A stretch of 6,847 bases of DNA from Candidatus Thorarchaeota archaeon (GCA_016840965.1 JAEORI010000027.1:1-6847); one strand, 5' to 3'. Shown: positions 1-6,319, counted from the stretch's first letter. Program-made: numbers and translations. Notes: generated from the sequence alone by a model not told the origin.

Positions 1-278
1 CGTCTGATGTTATTGGAAAGACCAAGGGCTTCTATTGCTGAGAATGCAATCTCGAATCTATGGGCAACATGTGCACCTGCCATAATCTCTAGGTCTACTT
101 CTGATCCACATGTATAAATCGTAAGATTTCGTTTCTTTTGCCGAACCAATTCATGAGAGAAGGCGATAGGTGGCCTCTGATAACCAAAGCCGCCCCAAAA
201 CAATCCATCGCCATCAGAAACTTTCATGGCTGCTTCTGCAAGTGTGATTCGTTTATCCTCCACCTCAGCCTCTGTCAA
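1..278 (-). CDS. CoA-transferase family I, subunit A (glutaconate/3-oxoacid CoA-transferase-like), N-terminal part, cut by window edge
   Basis: Reverse translation gives 92 codons open to the left edge. The protein begins MTEAEVEDKRITLAEAAMKV, followed by SDGDGLFWGGFGYQRPPIAF (residues 21-40), then KRNLTIYTCGSE and an end near EALGLSNNIR. The SDGD...GGFG(Y/H)QRPP glycine-rich start, the R-N-L-T strand and the IEALGL stretch are typical of subunit A of family I CoA-transferases, the alpha chain of two-subunit enzymes that move CoA between an acyl-CoA and a free acid. The catalytic glutamate normally sits in subunit B, which would lie outside the window. The start is TTG at 278: an in-frame TGA at 287-285 closes the frame just upstream, and a GGGTGAT ribosome-binding match (290-284) sits 5 bases before the TTG. 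GTG at 263 is the only close alternative. It is the third gene in line after two zinc-ribbon genes, 90 bases downstream of the nearer one, so co-transcription is possible. Exact substrate cannot be told from this fragment. Confidence 0.85.
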   Translation of the reverse strand, partial: MTEAEVEDKRITLAEAAMKVSDGDGLFWGGFGYQRPPIAFSHELVRQKKRNLTIYTCGSEVDLEIMAGAHVAHRFEIAFSAIEALGLSNNIR

Positions 279-283
279 ATGTA

Positions 284-290
284 ATCACCC
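284..290 (-). promoter_or_regulatory. Shine-Dalgarno site fixing a TTG start
   Basis: GGGTGAT, read on the minus strand, matches the anti-Shine-Dalgarno complement GGAGGTGAT and lies 5 bases before the TTG at 278. It contains the in-frame TGA at 287-285, so translation of the CoA-transferase subunit cannot begin further upstream. Confidence 0.6.
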
Positions 291-368
291 GACCTTGAGT
301 ATCGTCTGTGTTTACAACCGGGCAGAAACAACATGCCTTTTATCTTTGACCATGGAGAAAAGGGAATC

Positions 369-695
369 TCATCCAATGAGTGAGAGTAATAGTGCTAGAA
401 CAACAGGGATGATTACAATTATAGTACAGCAGCAGAATCCCCCTATGAGAAGAGCCCGTGATAACGAAACATCATCCTCTAATAGCTCGCCTTGAGTGAC
501 GACATGAGGACCAAGGACTCCTTTTGTTATTATGAGATCAAGATCATCATCCAAGGGAAATGATCCACCTCTTGGGATGTATTGATATCGTTCTCCACAA
601 GCCTGACATTTAAGTTTCATAGGACCATCAAGCGAGGGAGGAACTGGTTCAGTGAGTCGATGTCCGCAAAAGGGACATTCAGGATACTCAGACAT
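369..695 (-). CDS. Zinc-ribbon protein with C-terminal membrane helix (paralog 2)
   Basis: This is a 108-residue protein of unknown function. Residues 5-40 form a zinc ribbon: C7-P-F-C10-G, then C30-Q-A-C33-G after 19 residues, four ligands for one structural zinc. A hydrophilic acidic linker (about 41-79) leads to one hydrophobic segment (about 80-107) with three consecutive cysteines (88-90) at its start. There is no signal peptide, so I expect a tail-anchored protein with the ribbon in the cytoplasm. It is clearly a paralog of the gene directly upstream (722-1087): the same MSE-x-PECP-x-CG opening, identical cysteine spacing, a similar Y-(I/L)-P-x-(G/F)-G stretch after the ribbon, and a cysteine-rich terminal helix. 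The ATG at 695 follows an AGGAG (709-705) by 9 bases, and this site sits inside the 26-base gap to the upstream gene, so the two are very likely co-transcribed. The ribbon could bind RNA, protein or nothing but zinc; the sequence does not say. Confidence 0.8.
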   Translation of the reverse strand: MSEYPECPFCGHRLTEPVPPSLDGPMKLKCQACGERYQYIPRGGSFPLDDDLDLIITKGVLGPHVVTQGELLEDDVSLSRALLIGGFCCCTIIVIIPVVLALLLSLIG

Positions 696-721
696 TGCGA
701 TGTACTCCTAGTTTTTTGAAT

Positions 722-1087
722 CTAGAACCAGAAGAAACCAATTCCTAACATAAGCATGATGAAGAACATTAAGATAGGGAGGAAACAGCACATACATAGA
801 ATTACAAAACATGCTGCACCTGCGGCACCACCCTCTGCAGGTGGCTGCTCTATCTCCCAAGGAGTTTCAGATTGAGGAAAGCCATAGTAGGTTTCAGGTA
901 CAGAACCTTCAGTTCTGATAGAACTCATACGTTCCCCCTCTGGGAGGCGGAATGCCCCAAATCCTGGCAAGTACTCAAAAAATCCACCACAATTTCTGCA
1001 TCGAAGTCGTACTTTGTTATCATAGTCCATAGCTCTGTCAGCAGGTACACTAGCACCACAATATGGACACTCTGGAATCTCAGACAT
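722..1087 (-). CDS. Zinc-ribbon protein with C-terminal membrane helix (paralog 1)
   Basis: This is a 121-residue protein of unknown function, first gene of the leftward group. It has a zinc ribbon with C7-P-Y-C10-G and C30-R-N-C33-G, the same 19-residue spacing as its downstream paralog. A proline- and glutamate-rich linker follows (about 48-88, with Y67-Y68, W77 and an EGGAAGAA stretch). The C-terminal hydrophobic helix (about 90-121) is rich in cysteine (C93, C98, C100, C101), then Met/Phe. No signal peptide is present, which suits a tail-anchored topology with the ribbon facing the cytoplasm. The ATG at 1087 has a good Shine-Dalgarno, GAGGAG (1098-1093), 5 bases before it. A TATA-like TTTAAAA about 50 bases upstream (1143-1137) would give a leader of roughly 27 bases. 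Compared with the 108-residue paralog, the linker is longer and the terminal helix differs, so the duplication is not recent. Confidence 0.82.
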   Translation of the reverse strand: MSEIPECPYCGASVPADRAMDYDNKVRLRCRNCGGFFEYLPGFGAFRLPEGERMSSIRTEGSVPETYYGFPQSETPWEIEQPPAEGGAAGAACFVILCMCCFLPILMFFIMLMLGIGFFWF

Positions 1088-1136
1088 GGTTACTCCTCTA
1101 GTATATTATTTTCGAGTTTGCTAAATGACTGAGAGG

Positions 1137-1143
1137 TTTTAAA
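1137..1143. promoter_or_regulatory. Candidate bidirectional TATA box
   Basis: TTTTAAA on the plus strand reads TTTAAAA on the minus strand, so the same box can be read both ways. On the plus strand a purine-rich GAGAGG (1131-1136) could be a BRE. A start about 26 bases from the centre falls near 1166 for the DUF998-type gene. On the minus strand it falls near 1114, giving the zinc-ribbon operon a leader of about 27 bases that contains its Shine-Dalgarno. This is inferred from archaeal spacing rules, not demonstrated. Confidence 0.4.
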
Positions 1144-1204
1144 CTTCATCCGTCAAGATGTGTCTTACCTACAACTAAAAAGGGGGATTGCTGAAACTAG
1201 AATC

Positions 1205-1834
1205 ATGTCAGCCAAAGATAAGTGCCCCACAAGAAGATTCCCTGGCATCTTGGGAGTCTTAGGACCTTTAATTGCACTTGCAACTATCTCTATCGCAATC
1301 ATGCTCTCACTCTCGTGGTTCACATGGGATGGCAATGCTCTAAGCGATCTGGGTAACTATGATAATGGTCTACCTGCAGCCATTATTTTCAATGTTGGAC
1401 TTGTTTTGGCGGGGATCCTTTTGCTAATCTTTGTATATTGTTTTGCGAGAGTGATTACAGATTTACCAACAAAGATTGGTCTAATTCCATTCTTCATTGC
1501 ACTGATTTTTCTTGTCGCAATAGGAGTTTTCTCTGAGAATGCGGGTGATATACACTTCACCGTTTCAGTAGGATTCTTTGGTAGTTTCCCCTTTGCGATG
1601 TGGTTTGTAGGAGTAGGTTTCCTTAGGTTCAGGAAATTCTGGTGGTTCTCATTGATATCACTCATCCTACCATTCTTTTCAATTTACATGTGGACTTCTT
1701 GGTTTGGCGGTGTATTCCCATTCTGGAGTGGTAATGCGATTCCAGAGATTACTACTGCATTCACTGGGATTGGATGGCTCTGGCTCATTTGGTTACTGTA
1801 TGACAGAAGCGATCTTTCAGTGATTACGAATTAA
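1205..1834 (+). CDS. Six-helix integral membrane protein, DUF998-like
   Basis: The protein has 209 residues from ATG 1205, or 224 if translation begins at GTG 1160. It has six predicted membrane helices (about 14-37, 56-79, 91-109, 116-139, 145-164, 180-199), connected by short loops. The first loop carries W-D-G-N-A-L-S-D-L-G (41-50), the N-x-L-S-D-L-G signature of DUF998 proteins. E111, G114 and H117 near the start of helix 4 also fit that family. DUF998 members are membrane proteins of unknown function, frequent in archaea and actinobacteria. I prefer ATG 1205: the candidate TATA at 1137-1143 predicts a transcript start near 1166, after the GTG, and the 15 extra residues (SYLQLKRGIAE...) look non-membrane and unconserved. 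Neither start has a well-placed Shine-Dalgarno; the nearest, AGGGGGAT (1180-1187), is 17 bases from 1205. It is transcribed away from the zinc-ribbon pair and is followed 96 bases later by the MBL gene on the same strand. Confidence 0.75.
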   Translation: MSAKDKCPTRRFPGILGVLGPLIALATISIAIMLSLSWFTWDGNALSDLGNYDNGLPAAIIFNVGLVLAGILLLIFVYCFARVITDLPTKIGLIPFFIALIFLVAIGVFSENAGDIHFTVSVGFFGSFPFAMWFVGVGFLRFRKFWWFSLISLILPFFSIYMWTSWFGGVFPFWSGNAIPEITTAFTGIGWLWLIWLLYDRSDLSVITN

Positions 1835-1871
1835 TGCCCTATAGATACTTAGATGGAGAAAGGATACAGCA

Positions 1872-1884
1872 GGTTTACAAATTT
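1872..1884 (+). promoter_or_regulatory. Weak candidate TATA box for the MBL gene
   Basis: GGTTTACAAATTT contains a TATA-like TTTACAAA. Its centre near 1878 predicts transcription starting about 1904, giving a leader of about 27 bases before the ATG at 1931. The match is only partial. The MBL gene could instead be read through from the DUF998-type gene. Confidence 0.2.
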
Positions 1885-1930
1885 CAAATGAGTTATCTGG
1901 AGATTTTGCTAATTACTATTGGTGTTAAGA

Positions 1931-2593
1931 ATGGGAGTAACAATCCGATGGCTAGGTCATGCCAGTTTTCAAATTAAAGCTGCCGAGAAAGTGATCTATC
2001 TTGACCTCTACCGGTCAAAGGAATTAAGACATAGAGTTCCGGACAAGTTGGAACCCGCATCAATCGTACTTGTGACACATTCTCATAATGACCACTGTTT
2101 CCCAGAGGCGATTGATGAGGTATTAACTGATGATACAATAGTTGTGGGTCCAAAAGACTGTGCTGGAAAAATTGGTCATGCGATTGAATCATTGAAACCA
2201 GGAGAGGAAGCAACATTCAGCGACATCAAAGTCAAAGCTGTCGAAGCGTATAATATGAAACGGTTCCGGTCTCCTGGAAACCCATTCCATCCGAAGGGAT
2301 TTGGGGTGGGTTATCTGATTGAGGTAGAGGGAAAGACAATCTACTTTGCTGGAGACACAGACATCATTCCAGAGATGCAACAGTTGGGCCACATTGATGT
2401 TGCTCTTCTTCCGTGTGGAGATACATATACGATGGACAACAAGGAAGCTGCTGAGGCTACTAAAATAATTAAACCCAATGCAGTAATTCCTATGCATACT
2501 TGGGACAAAAGCGTTGATGCCTTCAAGAAAGGAATCACTGGCACAAGTACGAAATTTGTGCAATTGAGAGAGGGAGAGGACTTCAAACTCTAA
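1931..2593 (+). CDS. Metallo-beta-lactamase-fold hydrolase (UPF0173/UlaG-like)
   Basis: This is a 220-residue cytoplasmic protein with the full length of the single-domain MBL family. It opens MGVTIRWLGHASFQIK, the usual first strand with W-L-G-H-A. The metal-binding motif H50-S-H52-N-D54-H55 is intact. G141-D142-T-D gives the bridging aspartate and P187-M-H189 the final histidine. G163-D-T-Y-T-M-D is the family's (G)xxxTM loop. The position where UlaG/UPF0173 proteins have A-F-H reads A106-Y-N here, with a histidine further on in F119-H120-P-K-G. I recall AYN...HPK as usual in an archaeal branch of the family, so H120 or N108 may complete the site. Members include UlaG-type lactonases and many uncharacterised hydrolases, so the substrate is unknown. 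I chose ATG 1931 over TTG 1919 because it aligns with family N-termini and has a GGTG (1921-1924) 6 bases upstream. The stop lies 6 bases from the stop of the convergent gene. Confidence 0.88.
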   Translation: MGVTIRWLGHASFQIKAAEKVIYLDLYRSKELRHRVPDKLEPASIVLVTHSHNDHCFPEAIDEVLTDDTIVVGPKDCAGKIGHAIESLKPGEEATFSDIKVKAVEAYNMKRFRSPGNPFHPKGFGVGYLIEVEGKTIYFAGDTDIIPEMQQLGHIDVALLPCGDTYTMDNKEAAEATKIIKPNAVIPMHTWDKSVDAFKKGITGTSTKFVQLREGEDFKL

Positions 2594-2599
2594 TAATAA

Positions 2600-3262
2600 T
2601 CAAATTACTATCAATTTCAGAGTGAATGTCCATTGGTAGAATACATATGGAGGATGATATGAAGAAGAAGCAGTAGTAATGGTGAGTGGTGTTCCATTAG
2701 AACATGAAACAGATCCATACCACCAGTCTCCAGCATCAACATTGAAATGTCGATAACCAAAATAGAATGTCTGATTCTCTAGTCGAGATAGATAGGTATC
2801 GCAACCAAATTCATGTTGACCTGCATCTTCAGGTGTATCAGGGAATAATGAATCCAGATAGTCCCACGCTCCAATAGGCATGAAGAATCTTGAGATTAAC
2901 TTATTCAATGTTGAACTGATGTTAGCGGGGATACTGGACCCATTAGAGAATCTCGTTGACACCTTGTTTACAAGAACTACATCAAGAAGGCTATCCTCTG
3001 ATTCTATATTACGAGTAGGTAAGTATACAATCTTAGCCACAATAGACGTGTTTGCAATACGTGAGAGAACAATTGGTTCGACTGTCCCAAAAGGAGCAGA
3101 TTCAATGAATCCAGAGGCAGTTGCAATGAACTCGAACTCATCATCGACAGTAACTTCCCAAGAGAAAGAGGGTGCTTCCTTAGGGCCAAAGACGAAGAGA
3201 GTTGCCACAATAAAACTAAGAATAATCACCCAAACAACTGCTACTTTCTTTAGCTTATCCAT
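2600..3262 (-). CDS. Signal-anchored extracytoplasmic protein of unknown function
   Basis: This 220-residue protein belongs to no family I recognise. A basic start (MDKLKK) precedes one hydrophobic segment (about 7-26), a signal peptide or N-terminal anchor. The remainder is soluble and beta-rich in appearance, starting with F-S-W-E-V-T-V-D-D-E-F-E-F (33-45). It carries five N-X-S/T sequons (N71, N107, N114, N163, N189) and two cysteines (C154, C187) that could form a disulfide, all consistent with a location outside the membrane. The C-terminus is rich in Trp, Tyr and Ser and ends in LKLIVI without a second anchor. ATG 3262 is preferred to the upstream TTG at 3304: it has a GAGGG (3274-3270) 7 bases before it and gives a normal signal sequence directly at the N-terminus. 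It starts 42 bases after the stop of the PHP-domain gene on the same strand, so the two are probably one operon, and this protein may be a surface partner of that enzyme. Confidence 0.75.
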   Translation of the reverse strand: MDKLKKVAVVWVIILSFIVATLFVFGPKEAPSFSWEVTVDDEFEFIATASGFIESAPFGTVEPIVLSRIANTSIVAKIVYLPTRNIESEDSLLDVVLVNKVSTRFSNGSSIPANISSTLNKLISRFFMPIGAWDYLDSLFPDTPEDAGQHEFGCDTYLSRLENQTFYFGYRHFNVDAGDWWYGSVSCSNGTPLTITTASSSYHPPYVFYQWTFTLKLIVI

Positions 3263-3304
3263 TCCATAACCCTCAGACTTGTATTGAGAAGAAGTCCATA
3301 TCAA

Positions 3305-5446
3305 TTAAGGGGTCACTTCAACCCAGATCGGACCAATATAAGCAAAACGACCATTGGCACCAATAATCCGCACGAGATAGAAGTCCGCACCATTTGTATT
3401 CAGAGTGTTAGGATCTATTGGATTGTCACTGTACCCATTTATGTAGTACTGACCATTTATCAATATACAACTCTCAGAACCATATGATGCACCAGTAATG
3501 GTTTCTGTGTCGATGTAAGTGATATTGACAAGAGGTTGGTTTATTCCAATGCTTGTAAGCAACTCGCCATTCTTTATGATTTCAATCTGGGCATTCCAAT
3601 TTGGAATCCAATTATCAGTAACTGAAGCCGCACTCTGAAATGACGCGGAGGGAGACCCGTCCTGTGCCAAGATTATTTGAATCTCTCTCGGTGTTGAGGG
3701 GTCATTTACAAGGAGTGTTGAATTACCCCCCACACCAACCCCATTGATTGTGAAGTTGAGGAGTGGTCGTCCGTAATCAGAACAAGCATAGACAACCTGC
3801 TGTTCTAAAGCAGAAAAGATTGATTCACGAGTCAGACCAGATGCATACACAGCGGTCAACCCACTAGGATATGGGTGCTCATTTCGTGTGTGCCACAGAC
3901 TGAATGGTCGTTGATGCCCCACAAAAGCTGGAGTATGGCTTATTGAATGTCCTGGATGACCGTCATGCTGATCGCCTGATGCGTATACAGTCATTCGATA
4001 GCCCATCTTAAATGCGTCAATTACAGACGTTCCGTTTGTATACTCTGGTGTTGGTGCGATAAGGCCTACATAATTGAGCGGATGTCGTTGTTCAAAGAGA
4101 CACTCACCATGAACTGATGTGACCTCAACCAGCTTGACATATTTTGGATTTATATAGGTCCAGTCCTGAAGATATTGTTTCTGTGTTGCGTGATGAGGAA
4201 GAGCGAGGGCTCTGCAACTTGTAGCAGCTGTAAACTCATCAAGAGCATTCCACAAATCTTCTGTCTTTGGGAGGGTCAAGTATGAGAGAATAGGATCCTT
4301 CAGTAACTCATCTCCACTAAACACACATGTATAATGACCAGTTTCGGTGTTTGTCCATTCCAGACCATGAAAAGCCACAAATCGACTTGGCTCATAGGCC
4401 GCGTTTGTAGCACTTTCCAGTACATTGAAACTGCTAGGTCCAAATAGCATAATCTCTCCATGATCAGTCAGCGCCATGAAATCAAGACAGGCAACATATC
4501 TGCCATAATAGAAAGAATGAGCAGCTGTTCCAGTACCATCTGAGAGTTCAGAGTGATTGTGAATGTCACCCCAATAGATCATAGTATTCATTTCACTAGC
4601 ATTCTTGGCAATGATTGGATTACTGTAGTAGGTGTTACCTGTTGAACTGTCCTCAACTAGTATGTAATGGATCCCAGGAGTATCAATCGTCACTGTGAAC
4701 ACACGCCGCCCATTATCTTTCCCATCATGGATTTCATATGCAATATCAGATCCGAAGCTTTGTCCAGTAAATGTGTATGATGATGGCAGGTCTGCTGAAA
4801 CCGTAGCTAGTTGATTGAATGAAGTGAGATTGTAGGACTCGATAAAGAATTGAACTGTGCCCTTGAATGTAGCACTCAACCGTTCGTATGGGTCCCAAGC
4901 TTCTACAGTGATTTCAAAATTGGTGGATGTAACAATTGTTGATGGAGCATGCACCCAGAGTAGTCTTGTCCTATTATCAAACATAACGCCCAAGTCAATA
5001 CTCACACTTGACCACATTAGTACAGGTGACAAAATAACTACAAGCACAAGCAACCTGCGAAGATTCAGAGGAATGGTCTTCAAATTTGCCTTGAACTCTG
5101 AAATGACAGGCGGCAACACTCTTCCAGTTCTATACCAAATCCAGAGAATTATGGAGCCTAGTGAATACATCACTAAAATAGTAATTGAGCTCATTATCGC
5201 CATTGTGAGAGGCGCAACAGACTTGACAACGTGAGCGAGAAGAGTCGCGGTTCCTGCTGCAAATGCTAGTACAATGCCATGTCGCGACCAGGAGGATTTT
5301 CGGAATGCAAAGAAATAGACAATCCCAATGAACAGTCCGATGAAACTAAAGAATAGCCAAAATGTTGAAAAAATGCCAAACGCAAATAGAACGATTCTTC
5401 CCACGCGAAGAGAAATTTTCAGAGCTCTTGCACCCTGCGATGACAT
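3305..5446 (-). CDS. Membrane-anchored PHP-domain metallohydrolase (CehA/McbA, DUF3604-like)
   Basis: This is a 713-residue protein in three parts. Residues 1-150 hold membrane helices: a long hydrophobic stretch 18-46 that could be a hairpin, then 56-73, 79-104 and 132-149. Positive charges flank them (R/K at 7-17, 49-55, 106-131), which places residues 150-713 outside the cell. Residues 165-283 look like an Ig-like beta-sandwich. Residues 290-560 are a PHP domain with D294-x-H296-x-H298 (GDIHNHSELSDG), T-D-H329-G-E331, H360-x-x-E363, P-H418-H419, E441 and G-D492-x-H494. This is a complete-looking metal site for phosphoester or related hydrolysis. Residues 558-713 form the beta-rich tail seen in DUF3604 proteins (GRPLLNFTING ... 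GPIWVEV). Seven N-X-S/T sequons (N158, N206, N282, N471, N564, N575, N641) all lie on the predicted outer side. The ATG at 5446 has GGGAAGGT (5459-5452) 5 bases upstream. CehA and McbA hydrolyse carbaryl, but most relatives have unknown substrates, so none is assigned. It is the first gene of a probable two-gene operon. Confidence 0.85.
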   Translation of the reverse strand: MSSQGARALKISLRVGRIVLFAFGIFSTFWLFFSFIGLFIGIVYFFAFRKSSWSRHGIVLAFAAGTATLLAHVVKSVAPLTMAIMSSITILVMYSLGSIILWIWYRTGRVLPPVISEFKANLKTIPLNLRRLLVLVVILSPVLMWSSVSIDLGVMFDNRTRLLWVHAPSTIVTSTNFEITVEAWDPYERLSATFKGTVQFFIESYNLTSFNQLATVSADLPSSYTFTGQSFGSDIAYEIHDGKDNGRRVFTVTIDTPGIHYILVEDSSTGNTYYSNPIIAKNASEMNTMIYWGDIHNHSELSDGTGTAAHSFYYGRYVACLDFMALTDHGEIMLFGPSSFNVLESATNAAYEPSRFVAFHGLEWTNTETGHYTCVFSGDELLKDPILSYLTLPKTEDLWNALDEFTAATSCRALALPHHATQKQYLQDWTYINPKYVKLVEVTSVHGECLFEQRHPLNYVGLIAPTPEYTNGTSVIDAFKMGYRMTVYASGDQHDGHPGHSISHTPAFVGHQRPFSLWHTRNEHPYPSGLTAVYASGLTRESIFSALEQQVVYACSDYGRPLLNFTINGVGVGGNSTLLVNDPSTPREIQIILAQDGSPSASFQSAASVTDNWIPNWNAQIEIIKNGELLTSIGINQPLVNITYIDTETITGASYGSESCILINGQYYINGYSDNPIDPNTLNTNGADFYLVRIIGANGRFAYIGPIWVEVTP

Positions 5447-5498
5447 TTCTTACCTTCCCTTTATTTGCGAATACCGAAGTGACCCATAACATTCCCGG

Positions 5499-5506
5499 CA
5501 TTTAAC
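5499..5506 (-). promoter_or_regulatory. Weak candidate TATA box for the PHP-domain operon
   Basis: GTTAAATG on the minus strand has its centre about 57 bases before the ATG at 5446. Archaeal spacing would place the transcript start near 5477, with a leader of about 31 bases that includes the GGGAAGGT ribosome-binding site. The match to the TATA consensus is partial. Confidence 0.25.
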
Positions 5507-5540
5507 ATCACTCATTGATTCTTTGCTAAGGTTGATATCC

Positions 5541-5552
5541 TTTCAAAATATA
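5541..5552 (+). promoter_or_regulatory. Candidate TATA box for the 249-residue membrane protein gene
   Basis: TTTCAAAATATA is the most A/T-rich block in the 123-base divergent intergenic region. Its centre is about 24 bases before the GTG at 5570. That spacing fits a leaderless or near-leaderless transcript, in line with the lack of a properly spaced Shine-Dalgarno for that gene. Confidence 0.4.
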
Positions 5553-5569
5553 CGAGCTTCAGATGGAGG

Positions 5570-6319
5570 GTGTCTACTATAGGAGCCGCACTTGATAGCC
5601 TGTTTCTTGTGTTGGAAATCGGAATTTTAATGACCTTGGTGGTTCTGGTTGTTTCTATATGGAGCGGCGTATTATCTGGCAATCTCAAGAAGAGTACCGT
5701 TTGGAGGAAGCCACTTATCCTTCCATCTTTGGCATTTGCGATAACAATTATCGTTGCAATGACACTAGTACCCTTGCCGATGTCGGCCTATAAAGGGGAT
5801 AATCAGATTCAAGGAGATGGCTTATTCTCAGCAGAGTTTTCAGTCTTCGAAACAGATGCATACGAAGCTGAGATTTTAGTAAGAGTAGTTGTTGGAAGCT
5901 TGGAATTAAATGAGAGAATTGAAATCTACGTTAATTTCTCCCTCGAGGATATACTAATGCAGTCCCTGTTCATCAACATGACAAACAACATTCTTGATGT
6001 AGATGGAGGTGTGACAAGAAGTATAATATTAGATCAAGGGACATACAATGCGACTGTTACTTACGTATGCTATCTTGACGGGGTTCTTCAGGAACCACGA
6101 TATATCTACACCCTGATACATCAACCAGTTACATCATCATTCATCCGAGAGCTAAGAGATTGGGGTTCATATCAGTTCTTGCTTACCATTGCGTGCATAT
6201 TTCTAGCGTTAGCTGGTATTTGTGTAAGAGGAGAAGATACAACAAAAATAAGGGAGGAGGACATAGACGAAGAACCACCTAGAGATGGAGAGGTGTATGG
6301 TAGGAAAATGGGTTGGTGA
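5570..6319 (+). CDS. Three-helix membrane protein with extracytoplasmic domain, unknown function
   Basis: This 249-residue protein belongs to no family I recognise. Two membrane helices lie at the N-terminus (about 10-34 and 48-70). A soluble beta-rich region follows (about 72-197), then a third helix (about 199-219) and an acidic, charged tail (REEDIDEEPPRDGE, about 228-241). The loop after helix 1 is basic (K40, K41, R46, K47), so the 72-197 domain should be outside. All three N-X-S/T sequons (N122, N136, N160) fall in it, which supports that topology. GTG 5570 is the first possible start after the in-frame TGA at 5516-5518. A GGAGG (5565-5569) abuts it with no spacing, so it cannot serve in the usual way. 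A TATA-like block 24 bases upstream suggests leaderless translation. The gene is divergent from the PHP-domain operon and is followed 117 bases later by another exported protein, extending a run of surface proteins. The short acidic tail might contact cytoplasmic partners; that is inference. Confidence 0.72.
   Translation: MSTIGAALDSLFLVLEIGILMTLVVLVVSIWSGVLSGNLKKSTVWRKPLILPSLAFAITIIVAMTLVPLPMSAYKGDNQIQGDGLFSAEFSVFETDAYEAEILVRVVVGSLELNERIEIYVNFSLEDILMQSLFINMTNNILDVDGGVTRSIILDQGTYNATVTYVCYLDGVLQEPRYIYTLIHQPVTSSFIRELRDWGSYQFLLTIACIFLALAGICVRGEDTTKIREEDIDEEPPRDGEVYGRKMGW

Noticed and set aside
322..368. Possible terminator or promoter between the 108-residue gene and the CoA-transferase gene
   Set aside because: On the minus strand there is only a short T-run (CCCTTTTC) and a weak AAAGATAAAA block; neither is strong enough to annotate.
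226..495. Plus-strand open frame of 89 codons
   Set aside because: It lies opposite the CoA-transferase start and the zinc-ribbon gene, both of which have family-like sequence. Its own translation is Ser/Thr-rich and resembles nothing.
872..1132. Plus-strand open frame of 86 codons
   Set aside because: Antisense to the first zinc-ribbon gene and its promoter region; no motif or ribosome-binding support.
1160..1204. N-terminal extension of the DUF998-type protein from GTG 1160
   Set aside because: The candidate TATA places transcription after this GTG and there is no Shine-Dalgarno. It is kept only as an alternative start.
1357..1665. Minus-strand open frame of 102 codons
   Set aside because: Shadow of the DUF998-type membrane gene, whose helices and NALSDLG motif are convincing.
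1974..2586. Three minus-strand open frames (80, 124 and 81 codons)
   Set aside because: All are antisense to the MBL-fold gene with its intact HxHxDH site, and none shows a recognisable motif.
3263..3304. N-terminal extension of the surface protein from TTG 3304
   Set aside because: It would put 14 polar residues before the signal sequence, while ATG 3262 has a well-spaced GAGGG.
2880..3487. Plus-strand frames of 129 and 67 codons and a minus-strand frame of 68 codons
   Set aside because: They overlap the surface-protein and PHP genes in other frames and have low-complexity translations.
4857..5234. Plus-strand open frame of 125 codons
   Set aside because: Antisense to the membrane and Ig-like part of the PHP-domain protein; no start context or motif.
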